Counted from the stretch's first letter, positions 1-10,800 are shown. The stretch is DNA of 64,000 nt from Terriglobia bacterium (GCA_020072645.1 JAIQGK010000002.1:62001-126000), one strand, 5' to 3'. Translations and numbers: made by a program. Notes: generated by a model from the sequence alone, not told the origin.

Positions 1-1006
1 CAAGCAACGCGATGACTGCGCTCTTCCCTGCCGTGAGCTTTTGGGCCAGGAGTTTGATAAAGAGTGCATCGCGATCGGTAAAAAATTCGGTGATGACCTG
101 CGGCGATCCCGCAGTTTGCGCCAGCAGGCGTTCGGCGTAAAGCTCCGCCAGTTCTTCCAGCAACTTGTGCTGCGCTTTCCCTGCGGCTTTGGCTTCCCCC
201 AGTGACTTGCGGACCTGTTCCGGCATATCATATATATGATTGGAGTACAGCGCCGCAGCTTCTGTGAGCGTACTGTAATCGCGGCGGCCTGTAGATACCG
301 CGCGCAGCCCGCAGACAAACTCCACGCGCACACCCTGTTTAACTTTTTCGATCTTCCGCAACAGGATGCTGCCGATCTGTCCTGTGGCGCGGACATGAGT
401 GCCGCCACACGCAGTCAGATCGAAATCGGTAATGTCTATCAGGCGAAGGTCGCCGGTCTGTTTTGGTGGAAGCTTGCGAAGACCGAGTTGCCGCGCTTCT
501 TCCAGCGGCACAAAGCGAATGCCAACCGGACGATCTTCTGCAATCACCTCATTGGCCAGGTATTCAGCTTTTTGAGCTTGAGCGGGAGAGAGACCAGACG
601 TTTCCAGGTCAATGGTGCAGCTTTCCTCGCCCATGTGGAAGCTGACCGTTGGCATATTGAAAAGCCGTATGAATGCAGCCGAGAGCACGTGCTGACCAGA
701 GTGTTGCTGCACATGGTCTCGCCGACGAGCATCATCGACGGTGCCATGAACTTGGGTTCCCGCAGGCAGGGACGCGGCGGCGAAGTGCAGAATCCGTCCA
801 TCTTCCTCGTCGGCAACTTCAGTAATGGCGATCTGCTTGCCCTCGGCGATCAGCGTGCCAAGATCGTGAACCTGGCCGCCGCTCGTCGGATAAAAAGCAG
901 TGCGATCGAGCACGATGGCCGTCCTGCCATTGCTGTCGAACGCTTCGACCACGCGAGCGTCGAAGTCGTAGAGAAAAGAATCGTGGTAATAAAGGCGTTC
1001 AGTCAT
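1..1006 (-). CDS. AlaX-like alanyl-tRNA editing protein with DHHA1 domain (3' end off window)
   Basis: The frame starts at the ATG complementary to 1004-1006 and stays open to base 1, so at least 335 residues are present and the C-terminus lies outside the window. The N-terminal half matches the editing (second additional) domain of alanyl-tRNA synthetase. It has the zinc/catalytic motif HVQQHSGQH near residue 107 and CGGTH near residue 205, which are the four metal ligands of AlaX proteins. The remainder resembles the DHHA1 C-terminal domain. There is no aminoacylation core, so this is a free-standing trans-editing factor that should hydrolyse Ser- or Gly-mischarged tRNA-Ala (family knowledge). 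The reading frame is strong throughout. Confidence in the class is high; substrate choice is not determined. Confidence 0.9.
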   Translation of the reverse strand, partial: MTERLYYHDSFLYDFDARVVEAFDSNGRTAIVLDRTAFYPTSGGQVHDLGTLIAEGKQIAITEVADEEDGRILHFAAASLPAGTQVHGTVDDARRRDHVQQHSGQHVLSAAFIRLFNMPTVSFHMGEESCTIDLETSGLSPAQAQKAEYLANEVIAEDRPVGIRFVPLEEARQLGLRKLPPKQTGDLRLIDITDFDLTACGGTHVRATGQIGSILLRKIEKVKQGVRVEFVCGLRAVSTGRRDYSTLTEAAALYSNHIYDMPEQVRKSLGEAKAAGKAQHKLLEELAELYAERLLAQTAGSPQVITEFFTDRDALFIKLLAQKLTAGKSAVIALL

Positions 1007-1089
1007 GAGAGCTATCAGAGGTCAGCACCGGGAACTTAGCTGCTGGCCAAAAACTATTTTAAAACAGCAAACCTCGGCGCGTGCCCCTT

Positions 1090-2091
1090 TCACATCGTGC
1101 ACTGATTGATCTCAGGAACCTTGATAAGTGACGGGGTAATCTGATTGCCGTTCACGGTGAAGACAAGATAATGGAAAAATGAGCCGGGTGTTTTGCTCTT
1201 GAGCGGCGCTCCGGCGCCTCCGGAAACCAGATAGGTGGGCGGTTGCGCAGGATCAGTACGCGCGGGTGGCGGGGTGAATTTGTCCTTGGGACCTTGATGA
1301 TTGAAATACATGTGCTCATGCCCTGAGATCACGTAGGAAATATTCTTATAGCCGGCGAAAAGATCTTTCAGGGCCTTTTTGCTGGCTTTGTCCAGCCCAT
1401 CCTTCTTCTCGTACGGTTCCACGGGATGATGCATGAAGATGATGACGTGGGCCATGTTCTTGTTCGCGTCAAGATCTTCCTTAAGCAGCTTGAGCTGCGT
1501 CTTCGTGATTGCTCCAGGGGCCTGGACTTTGGTCTCGCCTTCGGCGGTGGTCACGCTCTTGGTCGCGTTGGAAGGTTCATTTTCGCTATCGAGCGCGATG
1601 AAACGGGTATTGCCATAGCTGAACGCGCCATACGTCCCAGCCATGTACTTTCTATAGAGGTCCTTCATGGTTTTGGATGGCGTTTCCTTGCTGTCATCCA
1701 TTTCATGATTGCCGGGCGCGTTGAAGACCGGAACACCGGCGCGGGCGGCGATGCCCAGAAATTCCTTGTACTGGTCGTGCATGCGCTTGGGATGCTGCGG
1801 GTCTTTTCCGGAGATGGTGTCTCCAGTCCAGAGCACGAAGGCCGCGGGGGGATTCATTCTTTGTACAGCGCAAAAGATGTTTCCAGGAACAGCGGATTGA
1901 GGATCGCTGGAGTGCGCCGGACGGTTGTCGCCCGCAAGGACAAAAGTAAACTGCGTTGGATTCGCAGACTGGGAGAGAGTAGGCGTCTGGGGCAGTTGTG
2001 AGAGCACCGGCATCTGGGCCAGTGCCGCTATGGCTAACAACTGCACTATGAAAAACAGCTTTGCGAATGCATAGACAGTTTGCCGATCCAT
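1090..2091 (-). CDS. Exported calcineurin-like metallophosphoesterase
   Basis: A 333-residue secreted phosphoesterase. The ATG at 2091 is chosen because AAAGGAAAG lies just upstream, whereas the ATG five codons earlier (2106) has no ribosome-binding site. A hydrophobic signal peptide occupies about residues 5-26 and ends near ALAQ. All metallophosphoesterase motifs are present in order: GDNR, WTGDT, GNHE, a central MHHP and GHEHMYF. These supply the ligands of a dinuclear metal centre. The layout resembles purple-acid-phosphatase-like or 3',5'-cAMP phosphodiesterase-like families. The substrate is unknown. It stands alone between the AlaX-like gene and thrC on the same strand. Confidence 0.88.
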   Translation of the reverse strand: MDRQTVYAFAKLFFIVQLLAIAALAQMPVLSQLPQTPTLSQSANPTQFTFVLAGDNRPAHSSDPQSAVPGNIFCAVQRMNPPAAFVLWTGDTISGKDPQHPKRMHDQYKEFLGIAARAGVPVFNAPGNHEMDDSKETPSKTMKDLYRKYMAGTYGAFSYGNTRFIALDSENEPSNATKSVTTAEGETKVQAPGAITKTQLKLLKEDLDANKNMAHVIIFMHHPVEPYEKKDGLDKASKKALKDLFAGYKNISYVISGHEHMYFNHQGPKDKFTPPPARTDPAQPPTYLVSGGAGAPLKSKTPGSFFHYLVFTVNGNQITPSLIKVPEINQCTM

Positions 2092-2157
2092 TATCTTTCC
2101 TTTCATGAAGCAACAAAGATCCAGCCGCGGATTTACGCGAACACATTGCTTGGCCGG

Positions 2158-3333
2158 CTATTCGCTGCCGATCTTCAACGCCGGCGCAATCACGTCAATA
2201 TACTTCAGCCCTGATCCGGTGTTGAAGATCACGACTTTGTCGGTTGGCTTGAGGAACCCTTCGCGCAACAATCGCTGATACGCCGGGAGACAGGCTGCCC
2301 CTTCAGGAGAAGCAAAGAGTCCTTCTTTGCTCGCCCATTCTTGTACTCCCGCCAAAATCTCCTCGTCCGAAACTGACACCGCTGTCCCGCCGCTCTGCTT
2401 CAGGATGTCGAGAATAATGTAGTCGGCGTAAGGCTTGGGCACGCGCAATCCCGCGGCGGCAGTCTGCGCGCCCTGCCATACCTCTGCCACAGGCTTGTGT
2501 TCATTCCAGGCCTTCACCACCGGTGCGCAGCCGGAGGCCTGCACAACAATCATTTTTGGGCGTTTGTAACTGGCCGTTTTCTTGAGCCATCCGAGTTGCT
2601 CCATCTCGTCAAACGCCTTCCACATGCCGATGAGTCCCACGCCGCCGCCAGTGGGGTAGAAAATAGCGTCAGGCAGTTCCCAGTTCAGTTGTTCCGCTAC
2701 TTCATAACCCATGGTCTTCTTGCCTTCAACGCGAAAAGGTTCTTTGAGCGTGGAAATATCAAACCAACCTTCAGCTTGTTTTCGCTCATTGACCATGCGC
2801 GCGCAGTCAGAGATCAGGCCGTCGATCAATGTGACGTGGGCGCCATAGGATTTGCATTCCACCAGGTTGGCCAGCGGCACGTCTTTGGGCATAAATATAT
2901 GGGCTTCAATGCCCGCGGCGGCGCAGTATGCGGCAAGAGCGCTGGCGGCATTGCCTGCGGAAGGAACCGCCAGCTTCTTCAGTCCGTATTGCCGGGCCAT
3001 TGTCACAGCGGCGCAGAGACCACGCGCCTTGAATGATCCCGTTGGATTGAGGCCTTCATCCTTTATATAGACGTTAGGGTACTCGCGGCTGGGCAGCATG
3101 GGCGTGAAGCCTTCGCCCAGAGTCACAGGCTTGTCGCCCGGAAGAACTTCATGGTATCGCCACATGGTGGCGGCACGACCACGAATAGAATCCGGCGTAA
3201 ATTTGCCTTTCAGCGAGGCGAGGTCAAACCGCACATAAAGTGATCCGCCATCTTTGGGGCAAATGGTTTGCGGCTGCGCGCCGCTGATGTGGTCTCCGCA
3301 TTTGGTGCACTCAAGGTAAGCGATTTGGGCCAT
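2158..3333 (-). CDS. thrC: Threonine synthase
   Basis: PLP-dependent enzyme that converts O-phospho-L-homoserine to L-threonine in the cytoplasm. The 391-residue protein starts at 3333 (MAQIAYLECTKCG). A longer in-frame start at 3429 would run into the neighbouring gene and adds no conserved sequence. An N-terminal zinc-ribbon-like segment (CTKCG ... CPKDGG) precedes the fold-type II core. The PLP lysine lies in GSFKARG, and the phosphate-binding glycine loop is PTGGGVG. The length fits the short threonine synthase class. It is the last gene of a same-strand series with the DUF1684 and SYLF genes, but no pathway link to them is apparent. A homologous PLP lyase such as cysteate synthase is a remote alternative. 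Confidence 0.9.
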   Translation of the reverse strand: MAQIAYLECTKCGDHISGAQPQTICPKDGGSLYVRFDLASLKGKFTPDSIRGRAATMWRYHEVLPGDKPVTLGEGFTPMLPSREYPNVYIKDEGLNPTGSFKARGLCAAVTMARQYGLKKLAVPSAGNAASALAAYCAAAGIEAHIFMPKDVPLANLVECKSYGAHVTLIDGLISDCARMVNERKQAEGWFDISTLKEPFRVEGKKTMGYEVAEQLNWELPDAIFYPTGGGVGLIGMWKAFDEMEQLGWLKKTASYKRPKMIVVQASGCAPVVKAWNEHKPVAEVWQGAQTAAAGLRVPKPYADYIILDILKQSGGTAVSVSDEEILAGVQEWASKEGLFASPEGAACLPAYQRLLREGFLKPTDKVVIFNTGSGLKYIDVIAPALKIGSE

Positions 3334-3359
3334 GCGTGAAAGTTTAACAAAATGCGTGC

Positions 3360-4235
3360 TTAGTGATACCTCTTCTCGCCCGCGGGAATTTCCACCGGCA
3401 ATCTGTTTCGCGCGGTGGGCAAAGGGCACGTTGCATATGGGTTATAGGCACAGGGCGGGTTGTAGGCTTTGTTGAAGTCGATTTCGACGTGTCCATCCTT
3501 CGGCGGATCAGCATCAAGAAAACGCGCGGCCTGATAGGTGTCTGTCTTACTGGTGAGATCGCGAAAAACAATAAATAGCCCGCCCGAACCATTGTCTTCA
3601 GCGTCGAGGCGATACTCCTTGCCGCCAAGAGTGAAGGCTACATAGCCGAAAAAGTAAGTCGGCCCGCGATCTCCAAGCATGTTTTCAATTTCGACCTCGC
3701 GCGGCTTGGGATAGGCAACAAAACGCGCATTGAAACGATAAGCCTCATTCACCGGATACCAGTGGAGGCCCTTGAAGTTCTTGCGCAGTTCACTATTCCT
3801 GTCTTTCACTCGAATGGCATAACGCTTGCCGCTGGCGTGTACAAAGAAAGTCAGATCGCCAATGGTGAGCCGATCTTCTTTGGAATCGGGACGAAGCTCC
3901 ATGCTCTCCACTGGCTTTCCCCTCAGAGTGATCATCACACCAGGATTTATATGGATGACAGTCTTGCCCGCATGCAGTTCAAAGCGGCCGGCGCGAGCCG
4001 GAACGTAGCTATAGGGCAGCACAATGTCATTGTCGGCAGCCGAACCAAAGCTGTTTTCTCCTTCATGCAGCCACAAAAGAGCGGAAACCGTGAGCCAGCC
4101 ATCATCGGCTTTCAGCGTTGCCTCATAAGACTGCCGCCACTTTTCCACCGATTGCTGGTAGGAGGAGATTTCTATCGCACTAAGACATACACTGGCAGAC
4201 AGAAGTAGGCACACAATACACGAGAGCAGGCGCAT
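3360..4235 (-). CDS. Exported DUF1684 protein
   Basis: A 291-residue protein with a clear signal peptide (residues 1-20, ending SVCLSA). The mature part matches the DUF1684 family. Its conserved centre has GLHWYPVNEAYRF (residues about 150-165) and GPTYFFGYVAF, and the C-terminal part has the NPPCAYNPYATCPLP segment with its paired cysteines. DUF1684 proteins are common in Acidobacteriota and Bacteroidota and have no established activity. The gene lies 26 bp upstream of thrC and 3 bp from the SYLF gene, which suggests co-transcription, but the functions do not obviously connect. Confidence 0.88.
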   Translation of the reverse strand: MRLLSCIVCLLLSASVCLSAIEISSYQQSVEKWRQSYEATLKADDGWLTVSALLWLHEGENSFGSAADNDIVLPYSYVPARAGRFELHAGKTVIHINPGVMITLRGKPVESMELRPDSKEDRLTIGDLTFFVHASGKRYAIRVKDRNSELRKNFKGLHWYPVNEAYRFNARFVAYPKPREVEIENMLGDRGPTYFFGYVAFTLGGKEYRLDAEDNGSGGLFIVFRDLTSKTDTYQAARFLDADPPKDGHVEIDFNKAYNPPCAYNPYATCPLPTARNRLPVEIPAGEKRYH

Positions 4236-4238
4236 GAG

Positions 4239-4970
4239 TTATTTCTTCTCCTCGGCTCCGGCTTCGCGCAGTGACTTGGGATCTGATAAGTTCCTGGGCG
4301 ATGCTTTCTGCAGCGTATTCACCATGAGCCGCCCAGCGACTGGCGTTCCTACCCTGTGGCCAATCACAACGTCGCGCGCGGAAACTTTTCTGCCATAGAC
4401 TTTTTCCGTGGCGCTGTTGTCCGGACGAAGAGTTGAACCATCGAGAGAGATGCCGGCAAAAAGTCCGCGTGAGCGCGAATAAGTAAGAATTTCAGCATGC
4501 ATCAGGACGTCCGTGGCAGCCTGGGCGTCGCGGCCTTTTGGCCCGGCGGCGGCTGCGGCATCAGCGCCCAGTTTAACCTTGCTCTTCAGGATGGAATCTA
4601 TGCCCTTTGGATTCACAACCAAAAGCACAAAGTCCGTGGCCTGTCCTCCGAGTTGGAAGCCGATGTTGCCGCCTTCCAGTGCAACCATCGCGGGCGGGCC
4701 CCAAGCGCCGGTAAACGTGCCTCCGCCGCGGCACGTCATGGCACCTCGGCCATAGTTTGCGCCAACGCCGAGGGCGAGTTTCTTCACTGAGGGAATCACG
4801 ATCACGCATTCTGATTTGTCCAAAACGGTCTTGGGAATGTTATCTGGGATGTTCAGGATTTCCATCAGGACTTCGCCGGCATGGCGGAGGCGGTCGGCTT
4901 CATGCTGCTGGGCCTGCGCGCCGGTACAAAACAGAAGTGCTGCGACTGCGAAACTGAAAACCTTCTTCAT
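4239..4970 (-). CDS. Exported SYLF (YSC84-like) lipid-binding protein
   Basis: A 243-residue protein that starts at 4970 behind AGGAGCAGAC; the in-frame ATG 21 codons upstream lacks such a site. The signal peptide covers residues 1-21 (ends GAQAQ). The rest is a single SYLF/DUF500 domain, with the characteristic CVIVIPSVKKLALGVGANYG and GGNIGFQLGGQATDFVLLV stretches. SYLF domains bind phosphoinositides in eukaryotes. In bacteria they are periplasmic or outer-membrane-associated with unknown ligand. Only 3 bp separate it from the DUF1684 gene downstream. A divergent regulatory region of 125 bp separates it from the alpha/beta hydrolase gene. Confidence 0.88.
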   Translation of the reverse strand: MKKVFSFAVAALLFCTGAQAQQHEADRLRHAGEVLMEILNIPDNIPKTVLDKSECVIVIPSVKKLALGVGANYGRGAMTCRGGGTFTGAWGPPAMVALEGGNIGFQLGGQATDFVLLVVNPKGIDSILKSKVKLGADAAAAAGPKGRDAQAATDVLMHAEILTYSRSRGLFAGISLDGSTLRPDNSATEKVYGRKVSARDVVIGHRVGTPVAGRLMVNTLQKASPRNLSDPKSLREAGAEEKK

Positions 4971-5095
4971 GTCTGCTCCTCTTTCAGATAGCTTTTGAGC
5001 CCGCTGCAACTTCCCCAACAAGACTGACGGCATTTCACGATTTCAGGTTGCGACCGTTTGCGATCATATAAACTCTATCACTTCGGGAGGAGCAG

Positions 5096-7159
5096 ATGCG
5101 GCTACAAACACGAGTCTTATGGTTTCTGCTAATGCCCGCGATTTTAGTGTCATTAGCGCAGGCCCGCGTCATACGGGTGGAGGTAACGTCGCGCACAGAC
5201 TTACAGGAAGGCAAGCCGTTTGGAAGCGCCGGCGCCTATGAAAAGATCGTTGGGCGCGTGTATTTCGCCGTTGATCCCTCTAACCTGCACAACCGGCAAA
5301 TTGCGGACCTGGACAAAGCTCCGCGAAACGCTCACGGTGAAGTAGAGTTTTCTGCCGATCTGTATCTGCTTAAGCCCAAAGACATGTCCAAGGGAAACCA
5401 GGCCGTCCTGTTTGAAGTTTCTAACCGCGGGGGGCGCGGGATTCTTTCCCTTGTGAATGGCCGCGACGGCGAATTTGGCGACGGCTTTCTCATGCGCCAG
5501 GGATATACGATTGCCTGGGTAGGCTGGGAATTTGACCTTTCAAGCCAGGGCGAGCGCCTGCGTCTCTCCGCGCCGATAGCGCATGAGGCGGACGGAAAAG
5601 AAATTCATGGATTGGTACGCACGGATTTCACCCCGTCAGAAAAGCGCGAGGACATGCCCCTGGGACACATTCTGCTCGGCCCAGACGGTGGCAATAGCTA
5701 TCCCGTGGATGATCCGGCAAACGAGAGGAACCGATTGACTGTTCGCGATACTCCAACGGGGGACCGGACGACGATTTCACGTTCAGAGTGGAGCTTTGCG
5801 CACGTAGTGAACGGTCAGCTCACGACTGCCCCACACTATGTGCATCTGAACAGCGGATTTCTGCCCGGGAAAATTTATGAACTGGTTTATACGGCTAAAA
5901 ATCCTGCTGTCGTGGGAGTGGGATTGGCCGCGGTGCGGGATTTTCTTTCTTACTTGAAATACGATCCGCAAGCTACTGCGCCGATGAAACGTGCGTATGC
6001 AGTAGGCATCTCGCAGAGCGGGCGCTTTCTCCGGCATTTTATCTATCAGGATTTCAACGCCGACGAAAAAGGCCGTCAAGTAATGGACGGCGTGATCGCA
6101 CATGTGGCGGGCGCGGGGCGCGGCAGCTTCAACCATCGCTTTGCGCAGCCATCACGCGACGCTCAGCCGATGTCCAGCTTGTTCTTCCCCACTGACCTGT
6201 TCCCTTTTACTGATCTGCCAGAGGAAGATCGCTTGAACGCCTCTGCGGGTCTGCTGGATGCCGCAACGCGGTCACACACCGTTCCGAAAATTTTCTACAC
6301 CAACACCTCTTACGAGTACTGGGGACGCGCGGCATCATTGATTCACACAAGCGCGGACGGCAAGACGGACGCGCCGCTGGCGCCGAACACGCGGATTTAT
6401 TTTCTGGCCGGACTGGAGCATTTCACGGTGCCATTTCCGCCAGAGAATCGCGTAGGCGGAAATCCCGACTACACTGCACAGCAGAAGGCCAATCCCAATC
6501 CGATTCAATGGTACTGGCGCGCTCTGATTACAGATATGGACCAGTGGGTGAAGGATGGAAAAATACCGCCGTCAAGCACGTATCCGAAGATCGCCGAGAA
6601 GACTTTGGTGCCGCTTGCGGACTGGAAGTTCCCGAAAATTTCCGGTGTCAATACACCGCATGAGGTAAGCCTGGCGTACCACCTCGATTTCGCACTGGAA
6701 GTTTTTGGGCCGCCGCCGGGCAAAGAAGGTGACAGTAAACAGCCGCAGATCGCCTGGATCAACATAGAGCCTCCGCAAGTAGGCACTCCCTTCGCGGTAC
6801 TGATGCCGCAGAGCGATGCGGACGGCAACGACTTGGGCGGCGTGCGCCTGCCAGAGCTGCAAGTGCCATTGGCCAGCTACACGGGATGGAATCTACGCAA
6901 TCCCAGCATCGGCGCGCCGGACCAACGCGTGAGCTTTCTGGGGTCGTGGATTCCGTTGGCTAAGACTGCGGAAGAACGCAAGAAGTCAGGCGATCCTCGT
7001 CCATCAATTGCCGAGCGTTATGCGTCGCAAGCAGAATACATGGGCAAGTTTGAGCAGGCAGCGAAGAAGCTCATCGAGCAGCGATTCCTGCTGCAAGAAG
7101 ATCTGCCGGCAATTCTGGAGCGGGGCAGGTTGGAGTGGAAAACGATTGTGGGAGATTAG
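5096..7159 (+). CDS. Exported alpha/beta-hydrolase-domain protein
   Basis: A 687-residue secreted protein with a signal peptide at residues 1-23 (ends SLAQA). It has a strong ribosome-binding site (GGGAGGAG, 5 bp before the ATG). It resembles the large 'alpha/beta hydrolase domain-containing protein' family frequent in Acidobacteriota. The nucleophile elbow is visible as GISQSGRFLRHF near residue 300, preceded by a strand and followed by a helix as expected of the fold. Substrate and pathway are unknown. It is followed after 3 bp by a GNAT gene, so the two are probably co-transcribed. Confidence 0.82.
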   Translation: MRLQTRVLWFLLMPAILVSLAQARVIRVEVTSRTDLQEGKPFGSAGAYEKIVGRVYFAVDPSNLHNRQIADLDKAPRNAHGEVEFSADLYLLKPKDMSKGNQAVLFEVSNRGGRGILSLVNGRDGEFGDGFLMRQGYTIAWVGWEFDLSSQGERLRLSAPIAHEADGKEIHGLVRTDFTPSEKREDMPLGHILLGPDGGNSYPVDDPANERNRLTVRDTPTGDRTTISRSEWSFAHVVNGQLTTAPHYVHLNSGFLPGKIYELVYTAKNPAVVGVGLAAVRDFLSYLKYDPQATAPMKRAYAVGISQSGRFLRHFIYQDFNADEKGRQVMDGVIAHVAGAGRGSFNHRFAQPSRDAQPMSSLFFPTDLFPFTDLPEEDRLNASAGLLDAATRSHTVPKIFYTNTSYEYWGRAASLIHTSADGKTDAPLAPNTRIYFLAGLEHFTVPFPPENRVGGNPDYTAQQKANPNPIQWYWRALITDMDQWVKDGKIPPSSTYPKIAEKTLVPLADWKFPKISGVNTPHEVSLAYHLDFALEVFGPPPGKEGDSKQPQIAWINIEPPQVGTPFAVLMPQSDADGNDLGGVRLPELQVPLASYTGWNLRNPSIGAPDQRVSFLGSWIPLAKTAEERKKSGDPRPSIAERYASQAEYMGKFEQAAKKLIEQRFLLQEDLPAILERGRLEWKTIVGD

Positions 7160-7162
7160 TGT

Positions 7163-7750
7163 ATGTATGGAATACGTGGGTTCCCTGGTCGGCCATCGTA
7201 TCCATTCTTTGAACAAAAATACCCGCACCAACTGGAAATGGTGAGGCCGTCGTTTCTGGGTATTGTAGATGTGCCGCCGGCCACGGATGGCTATGCTCTG
7301 CGCCAGCTTTGCAGCGGCGATGAAGGCCCGTACGATGATCTGTTCCACCTGGCTTTTGCCGATGAAGGTCGATTCCAGGAAACGATCGAAAGGACATTAC
7401 CTGGCGGCTTCTTTGTTGTCGAGCACTTGGCCTCACGTGAGCTTGTAGCTTCATGTGTCGCCATGCGCGGCAGTAGTTCACCCAGGCACAAGGCCGGACA
7501 ACTGGGTTGGCTGGTCACTGATCCGTCACACACGCGAAAGGGCTTGGGGACAATCGTCTCCGCATCGGTGACGAACCGATTTGTGGAGGAAGGCTACGAG
7601 CGCCCATTTCTTGGAACGGAAGACTTCAGGATTGCCGCAATTTCAATTTACCTCAATCTTGGATGGCGTCCTCACATTTACCGCAACGATATGGAACCTC
7701 GCTGGCGGAGCATCTATGGCCGTCTGGGACGCGAGTTCCTGAGGGACTGA
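7163..7750 (+). CDS. GNAT-family N-acetyltransferase
   Basis: A 195-residue cytoplasmic protein. The ATG at 7163 is used because GGAGAT, overlapping the end of the previous gene, lies 6 bp upstream. The GNAT acetyl-CoA motif A is visible as LGWLVTDPSHTRKGLGTIVSASV (given in parts: strand GWLVTDP, then R-K-G-L-G-T). It is followed by the C-terminal FRIAAISIYLNLGWRP segment typical of the family (residues about 150-170). The acceptor substrate cannot be predicted. Coupling to the upstream alpha/beta hydrolase by 3 bp spacing suggests one transcript. Confidence 0.82.
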   Translation: MYGIRGFPGRPSYPFFEQKYPHQLEMVRPSFLGIVDVPPATDGYALRQLCSGDEGPYDDLFHLAFADEGRFQETIERTLPGGFFVVEHLASRELVASCVAMRGSSSPRHKAGQLGWLVTDPSHTRKGLGTIVSASVTNRFVEEGYERPFLGTEDFRIAAISIYLNLGWRPHIYRNDMEPRWRSIYGRLGREFLRD

Positions 7751-7772
7751 TACCCAATTGATCCCTCACGAT

Positions 7773-7803
7773 TTGTACAACAACCCTCTGTTTGCGATAT
7801 GAT
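7773..7803 (+). promoter_or_regulatory. Possible housekeeping promoter of the VPS10-like gene
   Basis: TTGTAC (7773-7778) and TATGAT (7798-7803) are separated by 19 bp, slightly long for a sigma-70 type promoter. They lie about 40 bp before the ATG at 7842, which has GCAGGAG as ribosome-binding site. The match is by eye only. Confidence 0.35.
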
Positions 7804-7841
7804 TCGCGTCAGCCTTCCTATTACCCGCAGGAGTATTCCCG

Positions 7842-10800
7842 ATGAAGACACTATTGAAGATGATTTTTGTTTTGGTCCTGGCGCTGTGCATTCCCGCGCT
7901 ACTCGTAGCCCAGAGCAAGACGGGCGACCGCACCAAGAAGAACAGCAGCGGAAACGCGCAGAAGCCGGTAGCAAACTCAGACAAGAAAACGTCTGACGAT
8001 GCCGACAAAGAAGCCAAGTCCACCACGCCGACCAAGCTTGAGGACAACAAGTCCAAAGACCCGCTGGAGAACGTGAAATTCCGCAATCTGGGTCCTGCAG
8101 TCGGCGGCGGCCGCGTGACATCTGTCGTCGGGATTCCCGGTAAGCCCAACGTGTATTACGTTGGCGCGGCGGGCGGCGGCGTTTTTATGACGCAGGATGG
8201 CGGTCTTTCCTGGAAGGCGATCTTTGAGAAAGAACCCACGGCTTCCATCGGGGCGATTGCGATCGCGCCTTCCAACCCGAACCTGATCTGGGTAGGCACG
8301 GGCGAGAAAAATATCCGCAATGACGTGATTACCGGCAAGGGCGTGTTCTTCTCTCCTGACGCGGGCACCACATGGAAGCATATGGGGCTGCGCGATGCCG
8401 GACAAATTTCGAACATCGCGATAGATCCGCGCGATCCGAACACAGTTTTCGTCGGCGTGCTGGGTCATGCGTGGGGACCAAATGCCGATCGCGGCGTCTT
8501 CCGCACTACAGATGGCGGCAAGACCTGGCAGAAAGTTTTGTTCATCGACGAAGATACAGGCGCAAGCTCGCTGATTATGGATCCCGGCAATCCCATGGTG
8601 CTGTTTGCGGGAATGTGGCGCGTGCGGCGTTATCCGTGGGCTCTTGAATCAGGTGGAACCAGCGGCGGCATTTTCCGGTCGACCGACGGAGGCAATACTT
8701 GGAAGAAGCTGACAGAAGGCTTGCCGACAGAACCTACAGGCCGCATCGGGCTGGGCGCGGCGCCGAGCAATCCCCGGCACGTATATGCGCTGGTGGAAAA
8801 CAAGAAAGGTACGCTCTATGACACCAATGATCTGGGCGACCACTGGAAGATGGTGAGCAACAATCACAACCTGGCAGCGCGCGGATTTTATTTCAGCGAA
8901 CTGATGGTCGCGCCGAATGACGAGAGCAAAGTGTACTTCATGTCATTCAACGTCATGCTTTCTGAAGATGGCGGTAAAACGGCGCGCAACACCACGCCGC
9001 GTGTGCATGTTGACCATCACGCGTTATGGATCGATCCGGAAAATCCCAATCGCATCATCAACGGCAATGACGGCGGTGTTTATATAAGCGGTGACGCAGG
9101 AAAAATGTGGCGCTACCTGGATAACCTGCCGATCGAGCAGTTCTACTCCGTAGCGGACGACGATGAGACGCCTTATAACCTGTGCGGCGGCTTGCAGGAC
9201 AATAACGGCTGGTGCGGCCCATCGAACAGCCTGAGCCGCGGCGGCATCAGCGGCTTTGAGTGGTACACGGTGACCGGCGGCGACGGCGAATATGTTGTCC
9301 CGGCGCGCGGCAAAGGCACGCACGTGGTTTATACGGATTCGCAAAACGGATCGATCCAGCGCGTGAGCAATGAAACGGGCATGTCGAACTTTATCCGGCC
9401 GTATCTGCAAGGCGTGCAGTCCATGAAGCCGTCCGATTTGAAATACCGTTTTAACTGGACGTCACCTATTGCGGTCTCCATGACCAACCCGAACGAAGTT
9501 TATCTGGGCGGCAACGTTTTGTTCCATTCTACTGATGGAGGCAAGACCTGGAATCCCATCAGCCCGGATCTCACACGGAATGACAAGACCAAGCAGCAAA
9601 GTAGTGGCGGGCCAATTTGGTTTGATCTGAGCGGCGCAGAAACAGTCGGCGCGATTCTTTCCATGTCGATTTCGCCGGTCGATCCCAAAACAATCTGGGT
9701 TGGCACCGACGACGGCCTGGCCCAGGTAACGCGTGATGGCGGACAAAACTGGACGAACGCCACTGCCAATATCGCGAACCTGCCGCAGTGGGGCAGACTG
9801 CAACAAGTCGAGGCTTCGCCCAATGACGCCAATACGGCTTATATCGCTGTGGATTTCCACGAGGTGGAAAACAACAAGCCATACGTTTACAAGACGCATG
9901 ACGGCGGCAAGACGTGGACTTCAATCGCAGCCGGGTTGCCGCAGGACGATCCCGCGCGTGTGATCCGCGAAGACCCGAACAAGAAAGGCTTCCTGGTCCT
10001 GGGCACAGACACCAGCCTGTTCTATTCGAGCGACGATGGCGCGCACTGGACGCAGATCAAGAGCAACTTCCCCACTGCTTCAGTCTATGACATTAAGTTC
10101 ATCAAGAAGTCACACGATCTGGTGGTTGCGACGCATGGGCGCGGTCTGTTTGTAATGGATGACATCACTCCGCTGGAAGAAAGCGGCGCGGAGTTGGCGC
10201 GGAGCGACTTCCACCTGTTTCCGCTGTCTCCTGCCGTGAACTGGCACAACTGGAGCAAGCACGGTTTTGCCAGCGGCGGATATGTTGCCCCCAATCCAAT
10301 GAGTGGCGCAGTGATTACCTACTGGCTGCCAAATGAAATAAAAGAAAATGCCGGCGGGCCGTCGCGGCGCAGACCGAATGGCGAGACGGCGGTAAAGATC
10401 ACCGTGACTGACAGCAGCGGACAGGTTGTCCGCACAATGTATGGGCCAACAAAGTACGGCCTCAATCGAGTGGCGTGGAACCTGCGTTATGACGGGCCAA
10501 AGAAGCTGAATTTCCTGCCACCGCCGGAAGGGCTGAACGACCAGGATTTCTTCTTTGATCCTAGCATTGGGCCAAACGCGCTGCCGGGCACATACAAAGT
10601 TGCGGTAACGGTGCACGGCAAAACTGAAACGCAGACAGTCGATGTCCAAACCGATCCGCGTTTCAAATTTGACGCTGAAGGCATGCGCGCACAGCTAAAG
10701 CTGGGACTTGAACTTCGCGATGAAGTCTCCGCGTTGCATGAGGCCCTGAACCGGCTCAACGGACTGCACAAGCAGATCACCAGCCTGCAAGAGCTTCTGG

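Noticed and set aside
236-1039. A 267-codon plus-strand frame at the left edge
   Set aside because: The minus strand encodes the AlaX-type editing motifs HxxxH and CGGTH over the same bases.
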